From Smittium mucronatum (Eukaryota > Kickxellomycota > Harpellomycetes > Harpellales > Legeriomycetaceae): a stretch of DNA of 64,000 nt. The position numbers were made by a program, and so were the translations under genes. This document shows positions 37,301 through 53,578 of this stretch, one piece after another. The stretch covers positions 20,701 through 84,700 of the forward strand of contig LSSL01000314.1 of assembly GCA_001953115.1 (NCBI GenBank), written 5' to 3'. The notes beneath the pieces were generated by a model. That model was not told the DNA's origin. It did no database searches and saw only the letters and a program-made list of their open reading frames with translations. Numbering within the stretch: position 1 is the first letter of the stretch; each line of letters starts with the position of its first letter.

Positions 37301-40300
37301 ATAGAAGTGATTCTCCAATTATTATAAAACTTTGGCAATTAATAGCTTTTTTCTATCGCTGAATCTTGATTTTTATGTATCATTTTTAGGCCGTAGAAGC
37401 TCTCGAAAACCTGCCATCATCTGCTGCATCAACCACACTAATGAGAACCATAATGGATGGCCGTGTGTACTACAGAGTCCGGGCCGAAGCTGCTTTAGCT
37501 CTATCAAAGGTTTTTTTTTTTCAATAATTAAGAATATCTTACTCGCCAAATTTTTATTTCATTATAAAATAATCTTGCTCAACTGATTTTTGATATATTT
37601 TTCTCCTTCTTCAGTTTGCAACCTCGGAGCTGGGGTGGATAGGTTTATATCATCTAGTTAAAATATATAAGAATAGATTCTGTCTTCCATTATCCTCTAA
37701 TGATCCAAATGACATACCCAATGGGGATGAAGAGGATATCGATGTGTCTCGGCTGCCAAAGAGAAATAATTTTAGTAACTTTAGTGAATATTTCACCCTC
37801 AAAGCCATAATAATGGCATTATCAAATATTACAAACGAAAAGGGAGAAATTCCAATATCTGTAAAAAACATACTTCTCAATGCGGCCAAGTATAATGATA
37901 ACGGGGAAAATCCGGTAAACACGCTAGTTATTTAGTTTATTCATTTTATATACTGTTATTTCAATCTAATCCTAAAAAATCTTCATTTTAATTATTCCAG
38001 TTTACCGATTGCTATTATGTGGCAGCTATCATTGACTCTCTTGGCAATATATCATCAAAGTCAATCGTCTTGTCCAGAATTTCTGGTGATTCTAGTTCTT
38101 TGGAGAAAGCTTATTTGGAAAGTTTGGAAATTTACAATATTATAGATCGATTCAGAAGGTTGGATGCTTTAGTTCCTTCCTACCAAAACGTCGTTACTAT
38201 TTCAGCGCTCAATGTAAAATTTCCACTTATCATATATTATCCTTTGCAACCTCTTCCCATATTTACAGATATCTGCTCATTTTAGTCTCTCCACAAGTTG
38301 TCTCTGGTATGCGGAAGCAGGCCAATCGTTGACCCCGCTTTTCCCATAGCGATGAGCTTGTCTACCAATTATCCTGGTGTAAGAGCTGCTGCTATAAATT
38401 TGATAATAACATTATATGGCATTAAGAATCAAAAAATGCTGGACTATTTATTTTTAATTTCAGCAAACGACCCAAACTCTTTTGTTTCCTCAAACGCTTC
38501 TTATTATTTGATTAAAATGATCACTTTCAAGATTATGGATAATGAGTCCAAATTTGAGGACAAATCCAACATTTCAAAGAAAACCCATTCCAGGTCGAAT
38601 TCATTCTCAAATAACCCTAATACACCTAAATTAGATATTAACCCTTCAAACATTGTTAGTTTCAATAATCAAATTTATGACACGAATTTCACAACAAAAA
38701 GACTGTTTTTATCTCTGGAATCTTTTATTAATGGATTTCAATTTAACACCTTTATCGAGGATGTACTGAACTCCACCCTTCAAGAACCATGTTTGGAAAT
38801 TTCCCATTGTCAATATTTGATCAAGTTAAGAGATTTGCTATTCGAAAAGCCTTATGTGATCCAAAAAAACAATTTAATTTCATTGAGCAATCCTTCAGCG
38901 TCTAATCCCACAAAAAAAAAACTTAAGATTAGGGTTACCAGTGTCCCTAAAAGTTCAGTTAAAAATCTTGACTTATCGCCAAAATTCGACTCCAAGAGTA
39001 ATCCTCGTGGTAAAAACGATGTTGGCCATCTTCCTATTTTATCTGAATTTGATGATGATCGAGAATTACCCAAACCCCACGTTAAAGACCTTGTCACAAA
39101 TAAAGGAAACCCTTTGTCCTCGAATGAATCTAAAAACCCTGCTTCGCCTATCAAAAGTTCTACAAGTATTTCTAATATCCCTTCTATCAAGCTTTTGGTG
39201 AAGACTACTAAAATTGATAACCCATCAGCAAATAATCGGAACTCTAATGCAAAGGAATCAGAGGATTCCCGGATACTTTCTCCGACCAGTGATCGCAACA
39301 CTAAAAATCATCTTGTTCCCGATACAACCAAGATTTCGAGCACTTCAAAATCCATTAATTCGGCTATTGAAGCTATTGTTGCTGAAGCTCCCCAAACTCT
39401 TGTTATTATAAAGGATAAAAATTCTAAAGTAAATTCCTCAATCAATGAAGGCGATAAGAGATCTTCAAAGATCCTTCCAGAAACTAAACCTATTTTAATT
39501 CCGACAGAAATCTCTAAAGAGGAGAATGAAAGAAGATCAGATCTCAAAAGAATGAAAAAAATCCTCAAAAAATTGGCTAACCACAAAAACTCTGGACCTT
39601 TTTTGCATCCGGTCGACCCTATAGCCGATGGTTGCCCAGATTATTTAGACCTCATAAAAAACCCAATTGATTTATCATCTATTTTGAAAAAGATCGAATC
39701 TTCCATTTACAAAAATTTTTCTCAGTTCGAGTTTGATATAAATTTATTGTTCTCCAATTGTTACTTATTCAACCCCTCTAATACACTAGTACATGAATTT
39801 GGCAAAAATCTGGAGGCCTATTACAAAAAGTTATTATTGGAATTTGGTAAAATCCAGCATAGTACTAAAAAATCCAAGATATCTTTAAAATCTGTAAATT
39901 TAAATTCTATTAAAGAAGAAAAATTAATGCCTGAGGTTACTTCAATTTCAGAACCTTTGCTTCCGCATAAACCTAGTATCGATCTAGTAGATGTGCCCAA
40001 GCAAATCAAATCGCCTATCACATTAGATCAAATAAAAAAAGCGTCCAATTCTAGTTCAATCTTGATAAAAAAAATAAAACTTACAGGCACAACCTTAAAA
40101 ACTCACGCAGGGTTAGTTAGTTTAGATTTTAAACCAGACAATTTATCATCGAAAAGTTTGCATACCGAAACTCTCAGCAGGCCTAGCCTTTCAAATATTC
40201 ACGAGATTATCGATGGTGATTTAAGTCCAAACGAAACTAGGAATTTATATGAGAATGTAGTATTAACAGATATTGAAAAAAAGGCATTGGCTAGAATTTT

Positions 40301-41156
40301 GAGAAAGTTGCAAACCCGTCCATTTGGACTCGAGTTCTTACAGCCAGTTGACCCTATTAAACAACAAGTTCCGAATTATTTTGAGGTCGTTAAGAAGCCT
40401 ATGGATTTAAGCACCATAGAAAACAAACTTGCTACTAACATGTATAAAACAAAAGAGATGTTTTTCGACGACGTAAAACTCATTGTTAAAAATTGTAATT
40501 TATTTAATCCTGAAGGCTCGTTTGTATACGAACAGGGCCGCCAAATGTTTTTATTATTCCAAAGCTTGTGGAAAAAAGAAATGAATCGTTTGAGCAGAAA
40601 TTCATCAATTTTAAATACCCCGTTTACACAATCTTCTCCCAGCTCAAATAATGTCACTGAAACTATGGTCTCTCACACAACTCCTGCTATTAAACTGAAT
40701 TTTAATCTCGGGTTAAAAACTCAGAATCCTAATAGTGGACAAAAAAAAAAGGATGTAATAACTGATTCCAAGGAATTCGTAAGCATTGCAGATATTAAAG
40801 ACCACCTTCCTCTCATGAATTATTCAAATCTAAAGAAGTGCAGATCTATCCTCACAAAATTACTCAGAAAACCTAATGCTGCCCCCTTCATAGCTCCTGT
40901 TGACCCTATCAAACTTGGGGTGCCAACATATTTTGACATAGTAAAACATCCTATGGACCTGGGTACCATCAAAAATCACCTGCAGTCAAGTGAATATTAC
41001 AAGTATGTATCTGATTATCTTTCAGACGTTCAGTTAGTGTTTGATAATTGCTTCTTATTTAATCCTAAAGATTCTTGGGTTTACGAATGGGGTAAAAAAA
41101 TGGAATCTAGTTTCCACGAATTGGTAAAAATGGAGGGTTGGATTGATTTGATATAA
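34327..41156 (+). CDS. TAF2: TFIID subunit TAF2 with three C-terminal bromodomains
   Basis: TAF2 binds initiator DNA within TFIID and is built on an M1-aminopeptidase-like fold. By my splicing there are 14 exons: 34327-34620, 34689-34820, 34878-35075, 35146-35434, 35532-35638, 35748-35863, 35927-36040, 36164-36263, 36345-36788, 36857-37306, 37390-37509, 37615-37914, 38001-38213, 38286-41156, joined in frame to about 1915 residues. Typical blocks: D-N-R-T-V-K-G-I-T-E near the start, P-G-F-S-R-R-W-L-P, I-A-H-Q-W-F-G in place of the active peptidase HExxH (so no protease activity expected), and D-Q-W-I-F-G-T-G-C-P. The last exon continues with HEAT-like helices, a Ser/Lys/Asn-rich linker and three bromodomains (about 39541-39860, 40270-40585, 40830-41130). 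Each has P-V-D-P and an L-F-N-P where the acetyl-lysine Asn lies. Donors are mainly GTA; one is GTGATT (37307). The start ATG is uncertain. Confidence 0.93.
39541..41130 (+). other. Triple bromodomain region of TAF2
   Basis: Three tandem acetyl-lysine reader folds in one exon. Each shows a ZA loop with P-F/F-L then P-V-D-P, the (P-M/P-I)-D-L helix start, and N-C-x-L-F-N-P with the conserved Asn. Spacing between units is about 400 and 250 nt of Ser/Asn-rich linker. Repeats 2 and 3 resemble each other and the consensus (K-P-M-D-L and H-P-M-D-L) more than repeat 1 (N-P-I-D-L). Confidence 0.93.
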
Positions 41157-41450
41157 TATTTATTCTTTATATAACTACCCTTTTGCATACTATTTCTTCA
41201 AACTTTCTTTCTCATACTTTGGTTACAGTTTCAATGAGCTACAATATTTTGTGAACAGATAATTGTATTCTAGACTTGTTATTTTTTGATTTATGTCTAG
41301 CAACTTTGTATTTCCAAGGCTTTCAATTTATATGAATTCAAATAAAAATTAATAGCCTTTCAAGGATGTGTTTTATCTGTTGATTCCTGTAAAAATTTCC
41401 AAATATCTTTATAATTGTTGAAGCGTTTTTTTATCAACCCAAGAATTTAA

Positions 41451-41481
<31 letters not shown>

Positions 41482-41609
41482 AAGAACACTCCCGAATATT
41501 ATGTATTAAAAACAAATGGGATATAGATGCTATCCGTTTATGTGTTATAATTAATCTTTATATAATAAAAAAACTGGTGACAAGAAATGATAAGAATTCC
41601 AAAAATAAG
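41157..41609. terminator. Convergent 3' intergenic region of TAF2 and EF-G
   Basis: 453 nt separate the two stop codons. AATAAAA at about 41341 can serve as a TAF2 polyadenylation signal. An (AT)n tract lies at about 41450-41481. Both transcripts must end here. Confidence 0.5.
41450..41481. repeat. AT dinucleotide tract
   Basis: Almost pure AT alternation, interrupted once by TTT. Confidence 0.9.
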
Positions 41610-45167
<3,558 letters not shown>

Positions 45168-46699
45168 GGCGTAGGGCAGAAATACTCTTAACAAAAATCA
45201 ATAACTCTATTAGTTGATAGAAAAACAAACACAGTATCAGGATAGCCAGAATTAGCTTTAAATAATTTTTTTTTTGCATTTTTTGGCAGACATAGTCAAC
45301 TGTTTGATCCTCCAATCAACGCTCGATTTTGTTCGAATAATTTTTTTCCAATTTTATTGACCCAGATATTACTTAATTTGAAAATCATCTGATTTTTTTT
45401 TTTGGCTGCTAAAAGATTTAATAGTGGATATTTTATTGGCCGATAAGGGTTTTTAGAAGCGGAAATATTTGATAACTTTGGATTTCTAAAAGTCTAATGA
45501 AGTCTGTAGACTAAAATGTGCATTATTTTATTACCAATAATGGTTTCGAATCGAGGCTCATATAACAAAAACGTTACTTGATAGGGCAATATGTATATTT
45601 TATCAAACCAAATCATAAATTTTCAGCTAATTGGAGTGAGAAAAGAATCCTGATAGTTAAAAGGTTTATAAAAGAATTGGAAGAAAATAATATTAGCCAA
45701 TGAGAGCTTTTTTTCCAAAACTTTAATATATCAATTAGGAAAAAACAGTAATTTTCATAATTTGAAATCTACGAAAATCCAAAATCCAAAAACAGAAAAA
45801 CTATTGGAAATACAATACTGTCTTGGCCAAATTTCTAGCTCATAAGCTCTGTTTTGGCAATTTTTACTGGTTAATATAACACTTGTAATCGATTTACAGC
45901 AAATAGCGCCACCTTAATTTACCATCAACCTCTTGCTAAGTTTGAATGCTTTAATCCTTGTAAGGCCGATGATGTAAATAATGGCAGATAATTTTTGCTA
46001 TGTTATCAATAGACTAAAATTAAATATATGGGAGATTCTTTTCAAGACCAGACTTTTTTTTCTATTTAAACCATTGGCTAAATTTTGATTTATTTAACCC
46101 AGACCATTATAAATAGAAAAACATACTGGCTCTAATAAATTATCAACATTTTACTAATAGAAAACCTGCCTACAAAATTTATATTTTAATCGCCCAACAA
46201 TTCTATTTCTTATCTTAGCACCCCTTTTCCAAATTAGGAATTTAGTAAAAATTTAGTAGGAAAGTGTCCGCTCTCATAGAGAATCTCCCATATAGTACTG
46301 GATAAATCTAGAAGATGGGCCAATAAAAACTGTTTTGCGCTTAAATGGGTGCGAGGCTTAGTTTTGGAACTGTTAGGATTAAACAAAACAATAAAAGAAA
46401 ATTAATAATTCAAAAGTTAGCAGCTCAATAGATGGAACTAAAGTAAATTATGGGAAGTATTATTAAAATTTTGATCAAAATTTTTTGTGTTTAAAGTGTC
46501 AATATTAAGCGTTACTTTGTATGATAAACCTAAGAGAGGTGATGATAACACTTTTCGGATTGAGAAAAAATATCGGGATATGTCTTATCTAAAGCATCCG
46601 ACGATTTAGAGTCTATAATTGTGATTTTTTTTTTTCGAAAAAAATATTAGTTTTTACAAAAACACTCTAAAAAAGTTATTATCCATCTTTCTTGAATCT
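45168..46699. other. 5' flank of EF-G gene and AT-rich intergenic DNA
   Basis: Contains the presumed EF-G promoter. No further gene supported. Confidence 0.4.
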
Positions 46700-47226
46700 G
46701 TTGTAGGAAAAGCATACTGCTGGAAGCGGATTCTCTATACCAGCTAGACTGGTATAAATATTTGCTTCGAAACTGTTTTTGTACGACCAAAGATGGGTTA
46801 ACGCCAAGTGAAATATTTCTAGCACGTTCATCGACCTCATATAGATGAGACCTTATAGCAGATATTGCTACCTTACTAAGCCTATCCATACTTCACCAAT
46901 TGCTCTCTGTAATGACAATGCTAAGCGTTTGTACACCCCATCAAGGTATGAATAAAAGATGATAACCTTAATGTTCGTTTTAAACCGGAACTTAATGATA
47001 ATACCAGTAAATAGGATATCGAAATTCTATTACAAGCTTTCCTGCTAAATTGACCGATGGGTCTAAATCATTGCCCAGAGCATGTACTTCAGTAGAGATG
47101 GATGTCGAATCATCACTATCTCTAGTCTCCGTCACCTCTTGCCAAGCTTCAACCTCCGAGGAAAATCCAATAGGATAAGCACTTGGCTTGGCCAAATCAT
47201 GGTTGCTAATAACCATTCCCATAACA
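46700..47226 (-). pseudogene. Unrecognised repeat-borne ORF, copy 2
   Basis: The minus-strand frame from an ATG near 47222 (M-G-M-V-I-S-N-H-D-L) runs to N-L-A-G-K and then is lost; a second part, 46889-46700, has D-R-L-S-K and ends with W-Y-R-E-S-A-S. It aligns with copy 1 over both parts. The two parts are no longer in one frame. No domain recognised. Conservation of protein sequence between copies with different lesions shows the source element had a real coding frame. Confidence 0.5.
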
Positions 47227-47517
47227 CTATCAATGCTTTACCAAAAAATAAGAAGGACTATTAATAAAAACTGGAATAGCTAGTAATGATCCCAGTCCAC
47301 GAAGTAAATAAAAAAATAACTAAAAAATAAACAGACTAGATAATTCTAAATTTACTAAAGAAAAAAATGAAAAATAATTTTTATTCAAAAACGAAAAATT
47401 AAAGTAATTAGAATGCAAAAAATTTAATTTTAGTAAAAAAAATTCTCAAGCATGCTAAGAATATAGAGCCATAAAAAAAGTATGACCTCATCTAGGATGT
47501 AAATGCGCGTCCTAACG
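46700..47517 (-). repeat. Dispersed repeat copy 2 (inverted relative to copies 1 and 3)
   Basis: Its minus-strand reading begins TTAGGACGCGCATTTACATCC (partner of the start of copy 1), includes the 'cgtggactgggatcatta' leader end at about 47290, and ends with 'ggtatagagaatccgcttcc' at about 46720. The coding part lies at about 47222-46700. Confidence 0.75.
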
Positions 47518-47641
47518 CTTTAATACCCAAAAATTCAATCCCTTCTCCTGTTATAAATTACTGCAAATATCAATTAAGTAAGCAAAAAAAAAAGAAAAAG
47601 GAAAAAGATAATGTACGAATACACCAATTAAATTTGACTTA

Positions 47642-48027
47642 CAGGGTTTTTCATTCCAATAGACACTTTTTTTCATTTGAATAGACCCTTTTTTTCATTT
47701 CAATAGACCCTTTTTCCCATTCCAATAGACCTTTTTTTCTGGACCTGTGGGGTCATTCTTATAACCAATAATTCACTTTAACTTATAGGCATTAATATAT
47801 GTCATTATTGGTTAAAATCATATTGTTCTTAGGTATTATAAGCTTTTTCTTTTTGATTGGTATAAATAATTAATATGTCCAATGATAACTCTTTTTTTAT
47901 TTTAATCAAAAAAATAACCCCGCAAATCTAAAAAAAGGGTCTATTGGAATGAAAAAAAGGGTCTATTGGAATAAAAAAAAAGGTCTATTGGAATGAAAAA
48001 AAGGGTCTATTGGAATGAAAACCCCTG
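47642..48027. mobile_element. 386-bp foldback MITE with tandem subrepeats in both arms
   Basis: Ends CAGGG...CCCCTG, flanked on both sides by TA (47640-47641 and 48028-48029), a probable target duplication. Each arm of about 110 nt holds four tandem units of about 21-23 nt: left CATTCCAATAGACC plus T-run, right A-run plus GGTCTATTGGAATG. The pairing extends inward through 'gtggggtca' and 'taaccccgc'. About 150 nt of unique AT-rich sequence forms the loop. No coding capacity. It shares tip and subrepeat with the large element at 23902-27193. Confidence 0.85.
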
Positions 48028-49245
48028 TAAGTTTTCTTCAAAGAATATAAGGGAAAATTTTATCTTAAGATGGATTATTATAAATGGTTTTAATATGAGA
48101 AATAATGAAAAGCACATAGATAAAAGTTTCAAGGGTCAATTTAGATATGTTAATTCTTTATAAACCAGAGTCGAGGCAAGAGTATTAAGGGAAAGAGTGA
48201 ATAAATTAAGAAATAAGATCAAAAGATTAAGATGTTGAAATGCTTAGCCTTTTCCCAAAAACTAAGCTCTTATTTTATATACGGTTTTGGGAGGGATCAC
48301 ACATGAAATAATAATAATGATTCGTTAGCTTGAGGCTAGGCTTTTAATCGAGATTGGTTAGGTAAATTAAAGACTTATATTTTTTTTTAAAAAAAAGACT
48401 CCAAAGATACAAATTTTGAATTATAAAGAATAAAAAATAAAGATTGTTGTGTCCAATGTATATAAAAAACGTACCATATGTCTGGTGAGATTTTTAATTG
48501 TTATAAATCGAATGAAGATATTTGAAGAAAAAGAATAGCACATAATAAAAATAGGCTACTCTGCAGACAATTTTTTTTTTCATATCCATAATATTACAAG
48601 AATACTTGATATTTTTATGGAGGGGCGGTCATGTCAGGTGTTACCACCTTTTATAGGATAAGATAATAGAACTACCAAAAGATAATAAAAATTTAATATG
48701 CAATAAAAAAAATAATATCTTATATATTTTATGCCAAAATTCTTTGTGTGAGTTACTGTAATATTATTATCATATTGTGAAATTATATTTTAGACTGATT
48801 GGGAAGAGCTTAATAAGACAGCCGATTCACATCGTGTCGATTAATCTTAAATTAAAATAATGGCTTGACCTATATTAAGATGATACAGATGTTAGCTGAA
48901 AATTATATTTTTGGTTGTGCAATACAATTTGGCCAGGAATATCTGACAAACATTTAAAATTTGGCCCAAATAAACGTGATATAATTTTATCAGTAGGAAA
49001 TCCTGATGTGACTCCTGATGACGCACAATAATTATCTCTTTGGAGATCAATATTATCAGCGGTATATTTAATAAATTAAATCAATAACGCAATTATTCTC
49101 CTCGAACCAATAACCTTGAGGTATGAAGCTGTTAAAGCGGCAGAGAGGGTTGGGCGACAGAATTTTTCAGAAAAAGTTCACTTTTTTAATTTTTTTAAAT
49201 TAATTTTTACAAATTTTTATTAATCTAAAATAATTTTGCTGTAAA
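48028..49245. other. AT-rich DNA with one coding-like fragment
   Basis: Mostly featureless. From about 48960 the plus strand reads F-G-P-N-K-R-D-I-I-L-S-V-G-N-P-D-V, then after a stop L-S-L-W-R-S-I-L-S-A-V-Y-L-I-N, and near 49120 Y-E-A-V-K-A-A-E-R-V-G-R-Q. It looks like the relic of a protein-coding sequence that I do not recognise. A short block at 48620-48660 (atggaggggcggtcatgtcag) resembles 50962-51000. Confidence 0.35.
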
Positions 49246-50030
49246 AAAACTCATTCTCATTTAGATTGAGTTCTGCTTCTTTTGTAGTCTAAAAGTCTTG
49301 GCACATTTGAGGACTATTTCAGCCATTTTCAACTTGCTAGTTTAGAAAATTAGTTTAATCTTTTATTTTGAATATAAATTATTCAAAATATTCTGTTTTA
49401 ATTATTCAGTCTCTGGTCAAGCTATTTTTTTGTTTTAAGTTATCGAATATTTTTTGCTGGAATCATTATCCGTTATCCAAAATTTAAAGTCTATTTTATT
49501 AGTTTTTTATTGTAGAAATATCAAATATAATATTACGGAAATGTGTACTTCAATCATGAGCTAGCCGATTCCGGTTCTTAATCTTACGGTTTTCTTTGGA
49601 AGCTTTTTTTAGGAGAGGTGTCTGAATACAGATGGTGATACTATAGTATCAATCATTGCTGAGGTTCATGATCTAGAATAAGACTTAAAAACATCAGTTA
49701 AAAAAGAGGGATATTCGGTTATGGTAGACTTAATATCTTATTAACTGGTACTTTCATTAAGTCCCGGTTTTAAAAACAAAAAAAGTTTATAGTTTATTAT
49801 TCCTACCACTGGGGCTATAAAAACCCTTATATTTGTATTTTTACGGAGAAATATATGAAGTGCGGGCATGAAAGCGAGAGAGAAATGTCTGCGCTCAATT
49901 CTCTGCTGAGTGAGATTGATATGGATATTACCAATGAATCAATTAGTGTAGCCTAATCTTTTGTTACATGGCAATATTTTTGAATCAAGGATTTGTGACA
50001 TATTAAATTTTATAAGGAGTACGCTTCCAA
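49246..50030 (+). repeat. Dispersed repeat copy 3 (most decayed)
   Basis: Aligned with copy 1 through 'ttttgtagtctaaaagtctt' (49280) against 'ttttgtagtccgaaagtctt' (5019), through 'caatcatgagct' (start of the ORF), and 'cttaataagtcc'-like and 'ctgagtgag' blocks, ending with 'gagtacgcttcc' near 50029. The ORF is broken by many stops; N-H-E-L is still readable at about 49553. Confidence 0.65.
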
Positions 50031-52679
50031 CACTATTAAAGCTGATAGATAATAAAATTGTCTTGCTATCTTTTCTCTGATAAAGACCTGTTATAATATT
50101 TTTATATTTTTATATCTTTATATCCAACTCTATTTAATATACTATAATTAATATTAGGTATCGGGAGCATTATACAGTTTAATTTAGCCACGTTTAAATA
50201 AAAGCTATTACTGATAATAATACCGGGATGAAATTTAGCTATATAACACATGATATTATAAAATTTACCTTAGCGTTTCCAATTAAGCTCTAAGCCTTCA
50301 AGTTTCAGGTTTTCATTGAATATAGTTTTTATTGCGTGTTAAATCATGTTCATTTGGTTGTGGTTTGTAAATAAGACATTTAAATAGCCAGAATGTCTTG
50401 GATTTAAGTAATTTAATTTAAAAATTATTGGCGTTGTATCAATGATTCATTGAAGATTTTATTGGCGGTCTATTTATATCTAATATGGTAAAGGGTTTTA
50501 TTTCAATATATATATATATATATTGTGTCGATGTGAGATTGAAATCTTATGAGATCATAAAATGATATTTAATACGCTGGAATATTATTCTGATTGCAAT
50601 TTTTTTTTTTATGGTGTGAATATATTTTCCTAAAATTATACAAGTTGAACTACCTGTGCTAATATTAAAAGATTTTAGCTGATATGTAAATTTAAGAATT
50701 ATGTTAAATAGAATATTATCCCAACCCGAATTCGATTGAATACCAATTATAATCTATAATATTGATTTAATTATTTCCCATAAATTTCTTTTATAAAATT
50801 TTTTGCTGATTTTACAAGCCACTAGGCACAAATTTCTGTTTTTGGTATCAGTAATTTCCAGATTATTGAGTATGAAAAACAGAATATACAGGTATTTTCC
50901 GTTTTTTTTGAACTGATATTTTCTGTAGGCATGGAATTCAAATGCTTGTGTTTCATGGAGAGGTTATTAAAGTCAGGTTATCACCGATTTTACGTATCTT
51001 CATGATGATACTAGTTATTAAATTATATTTTGGAAAAGATTAGAGGCTTAATAGTTTTAGAATTTAAATAAATCATTTTATGTATCATTCATTTAAATAT
51101 AGGATGATAATTAGAAAGTGAAATATCATTATTTTTCGTATTTGCTGGAAATTTTTTCTTATGGCTGAGAAAAGAAAGTAATTATATAAATTTTTATTCT
51201 TTACCGAACAGAGAAAATATGACTTGTGCTGTTATCAAACTGTGAAAATTTTAATTATTACTGGCTTAAAATAATATTTAATTTTGAGATGGATTTGTGT
51301 TCTCAGGAGGTTATCCAAGATTATTCTTCAAGTATCTAATAGAATGGTTAAATTAGTGCATCCGAACTTCCTGAAGTATTCCAAATTTAAATTTTATCTT
51401 AATATAAAATCATCTAGCTAAAAACTATTCCCCTGAGTTTGAGCGCAAAAAATACTCTCAATAATTTTTTTTTCTTCATGCGAATAAAATTCAGAGCATG
51501 TTTCTAAAAAACTTAGTAAAGATAGGATCTCAAAATTTCATCACCCATCATCAAGTCCAACGAAAAACTGTACAGATATATTTATCTAAGTTTTATTTTA
51601 GAGAAGATTTAAATTACATTTATTTGGCTGTTATTTCTATCATAATTGATCCTGGATAGCATATTAAGTAAGTAGAAACATTAAAGTCCAATGAATCTTT
51701 TTCTATAGAGATTCGCTCTTATTTGCATTAATATTCGCAATTTTAAATTGCCATTTAAAAAAGAAACCATGAATTTCTAAAGCTTAATTTGAAAACTTTA
51801 CTGAAATTATCGCGGTATTTTGGCCAGGTTATATGCGTTTTAAATCTTTTATTATTAGATTACGAAACTAGCATGTAATAAGGGGTTGGTGTCAAGTGGA
51901 AAATCAATTTATTTTAGAATATTGAAAAGGAGTTTTTCTACTTATTTAAATAATTTATATTTAAAAAACTTAATTTTTTTAAATAAAACCACTAGTTTGG
52001 AGCAAATTTGAAGCGTGTCTTCTTAAAATTAACCTTTATATTCTTCAAAAATATGATTATGTCAAAATAAATCAATATTTTTATACTATTTTATCATGAA
52101 CATGTTAATTTTGGGAAAATTTCTTTATTGAAAATGTGCGGACTTAGATAAAAGTTAAAAAAGAGGAGTAAGAGCTGGTTTACCAAAAGGTTCCAGTTGA
52201 ATACATAGATAGTTTATCATAGAATAGTTAATTAGTATGTAAATACATAATTTTTGAATAAAAATATACCAAACATTTATTTCTCCTTATGAAATGTGAT
52301 GTATATTTCAGAAATATCATCTTAAAAAATTTTGCACAAGTTTTTTTTAAGTCTTCTCAGAACAAGAATATATCTAAGCGCCCAGTTTTCCCTATAATAA
52401 CAAAAAAATTCTGTAAAATCCCAAATATGGAATTTAACATTCTCTATTAAATTACTAAAAATAAAATATGAAAAATTCTTTTTATAATTCATCTATCTTC
52501 AGAACTAATCTCATTCATATACGTGGGATGATTCACGAATAGTCTAGATCCATACTATTTCAAAAAAAGTTCATAAGAAACTGTTGGCTTTTCTTACGAA
52601 GTTCAATTTTTTTAGATCAGGGAAATTTAAACGGAGTTTCCACAAAATAAAACTAGAAATGATTTCATCTGAGTTAGTT
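50031..52679. other. AT-rich intergenic DNA
   Basis: No supported gene. Contains a TA dinucleotide tract at about 50508-50524 and a block near 50962-51000 resembling 48620-48660. Confidence 0.5.
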
Positions 52680-52800
52680 ATTGTGAGGATAAGGTTTAAC
52701 GGAAAATATTTTATTATAGTAGGTAAATGTGAAATAATAGTTAAAAATATAAAAGGGATGTAATGAAACAAGTTAAAAAGCTTAGCAATTACAAAATTTC
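52680..52800 (+). repeat. Three-copy 110-160-bp repeat, copy B
   Basis: Contains the core AACAAGTTAAAAAGCTTAG and an upstream part similar to 53579-53665. More diverged than copies A and C. Confidence 0.45.
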
Positions 52801-53578
52801 AATCTAAATTATTTATGCCATTTTCTATTTTCTAACATTCAATTGTGCTTATGAAAGGATTTCTCCATCAAGTGAAATATTAAGATGTGTACTGAATTTA
52901 TTGTTTAGTTACATTATGGTTAGTTTATATTAATTAAACACGATAACGAATTAATTTTTAACTAAACTCGGAATTATTTGCTATCCATCCGCTTTTTCCA
53001 AGTTTTTTTTGAAAATATCAAGGAGCTCTCAGAAACATGGTACCTGAGAATTATCTTTTGAGACTCCTATACTCTGCCATGACTCAGTCTATGATTTTTT
53101 TTTGATTTCTACTGGATTTTTTTTAATTAAAAAGATATTTTAGTTTTATGGTTTCAAATAGAAACTAAATTAGTGCGCGCAATAACTCGAAAAGATATTC
53201 TAATGACAACAGAGGATGAGCTTCTCGATTTTATAGCATTTACTCTGTTGCTTTAGAAAAATTAGCGGTTAAAGAATTTTTTTTGTCTGATTTCTTGAAT
53301 CAAATCCCTGTATAATCGTAAGTTCTTTCTAATTCCATTTCTTTCTTAATTTTTTTCTGAGCGATATTTTAAAATAGATGCTCCGATACCATAGAGTTGA
53401 GATCTCACATTAATTTAAAATAGTATATTTGTATGGTCTGCATATATTCCAGATTTTTTCAGCTCATTTTTTATTTTTCTATGTAGTTAAAAATTGATCG
53501 ATACAGTGAATATTATAATTTATATTAGGTCTTATTTAAGGCACTATGGTCTCAAGGTTGATTCTAATTTTAATCTTT

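Noticed and set aside
38852..40657. Several antisense frames of 66-149 codons opposite the TAF2 last exon
   Set aside because: Mirror frames of a long real exon; no independent motif.
34327..41156. M1 aminopeptidase
   Set aside because: The metallopeptidase HExxH is replaced by I-A-H-Q-W-F-G, as in TAF2, and other TAF2 landmarks and bromodomains follow.
47642..48027. CRISPR-like array (regular short repeats)
   Set aside because: Units are directly abutting with only homopolymer between them, inverted between arms, and the window is eukaryotic.
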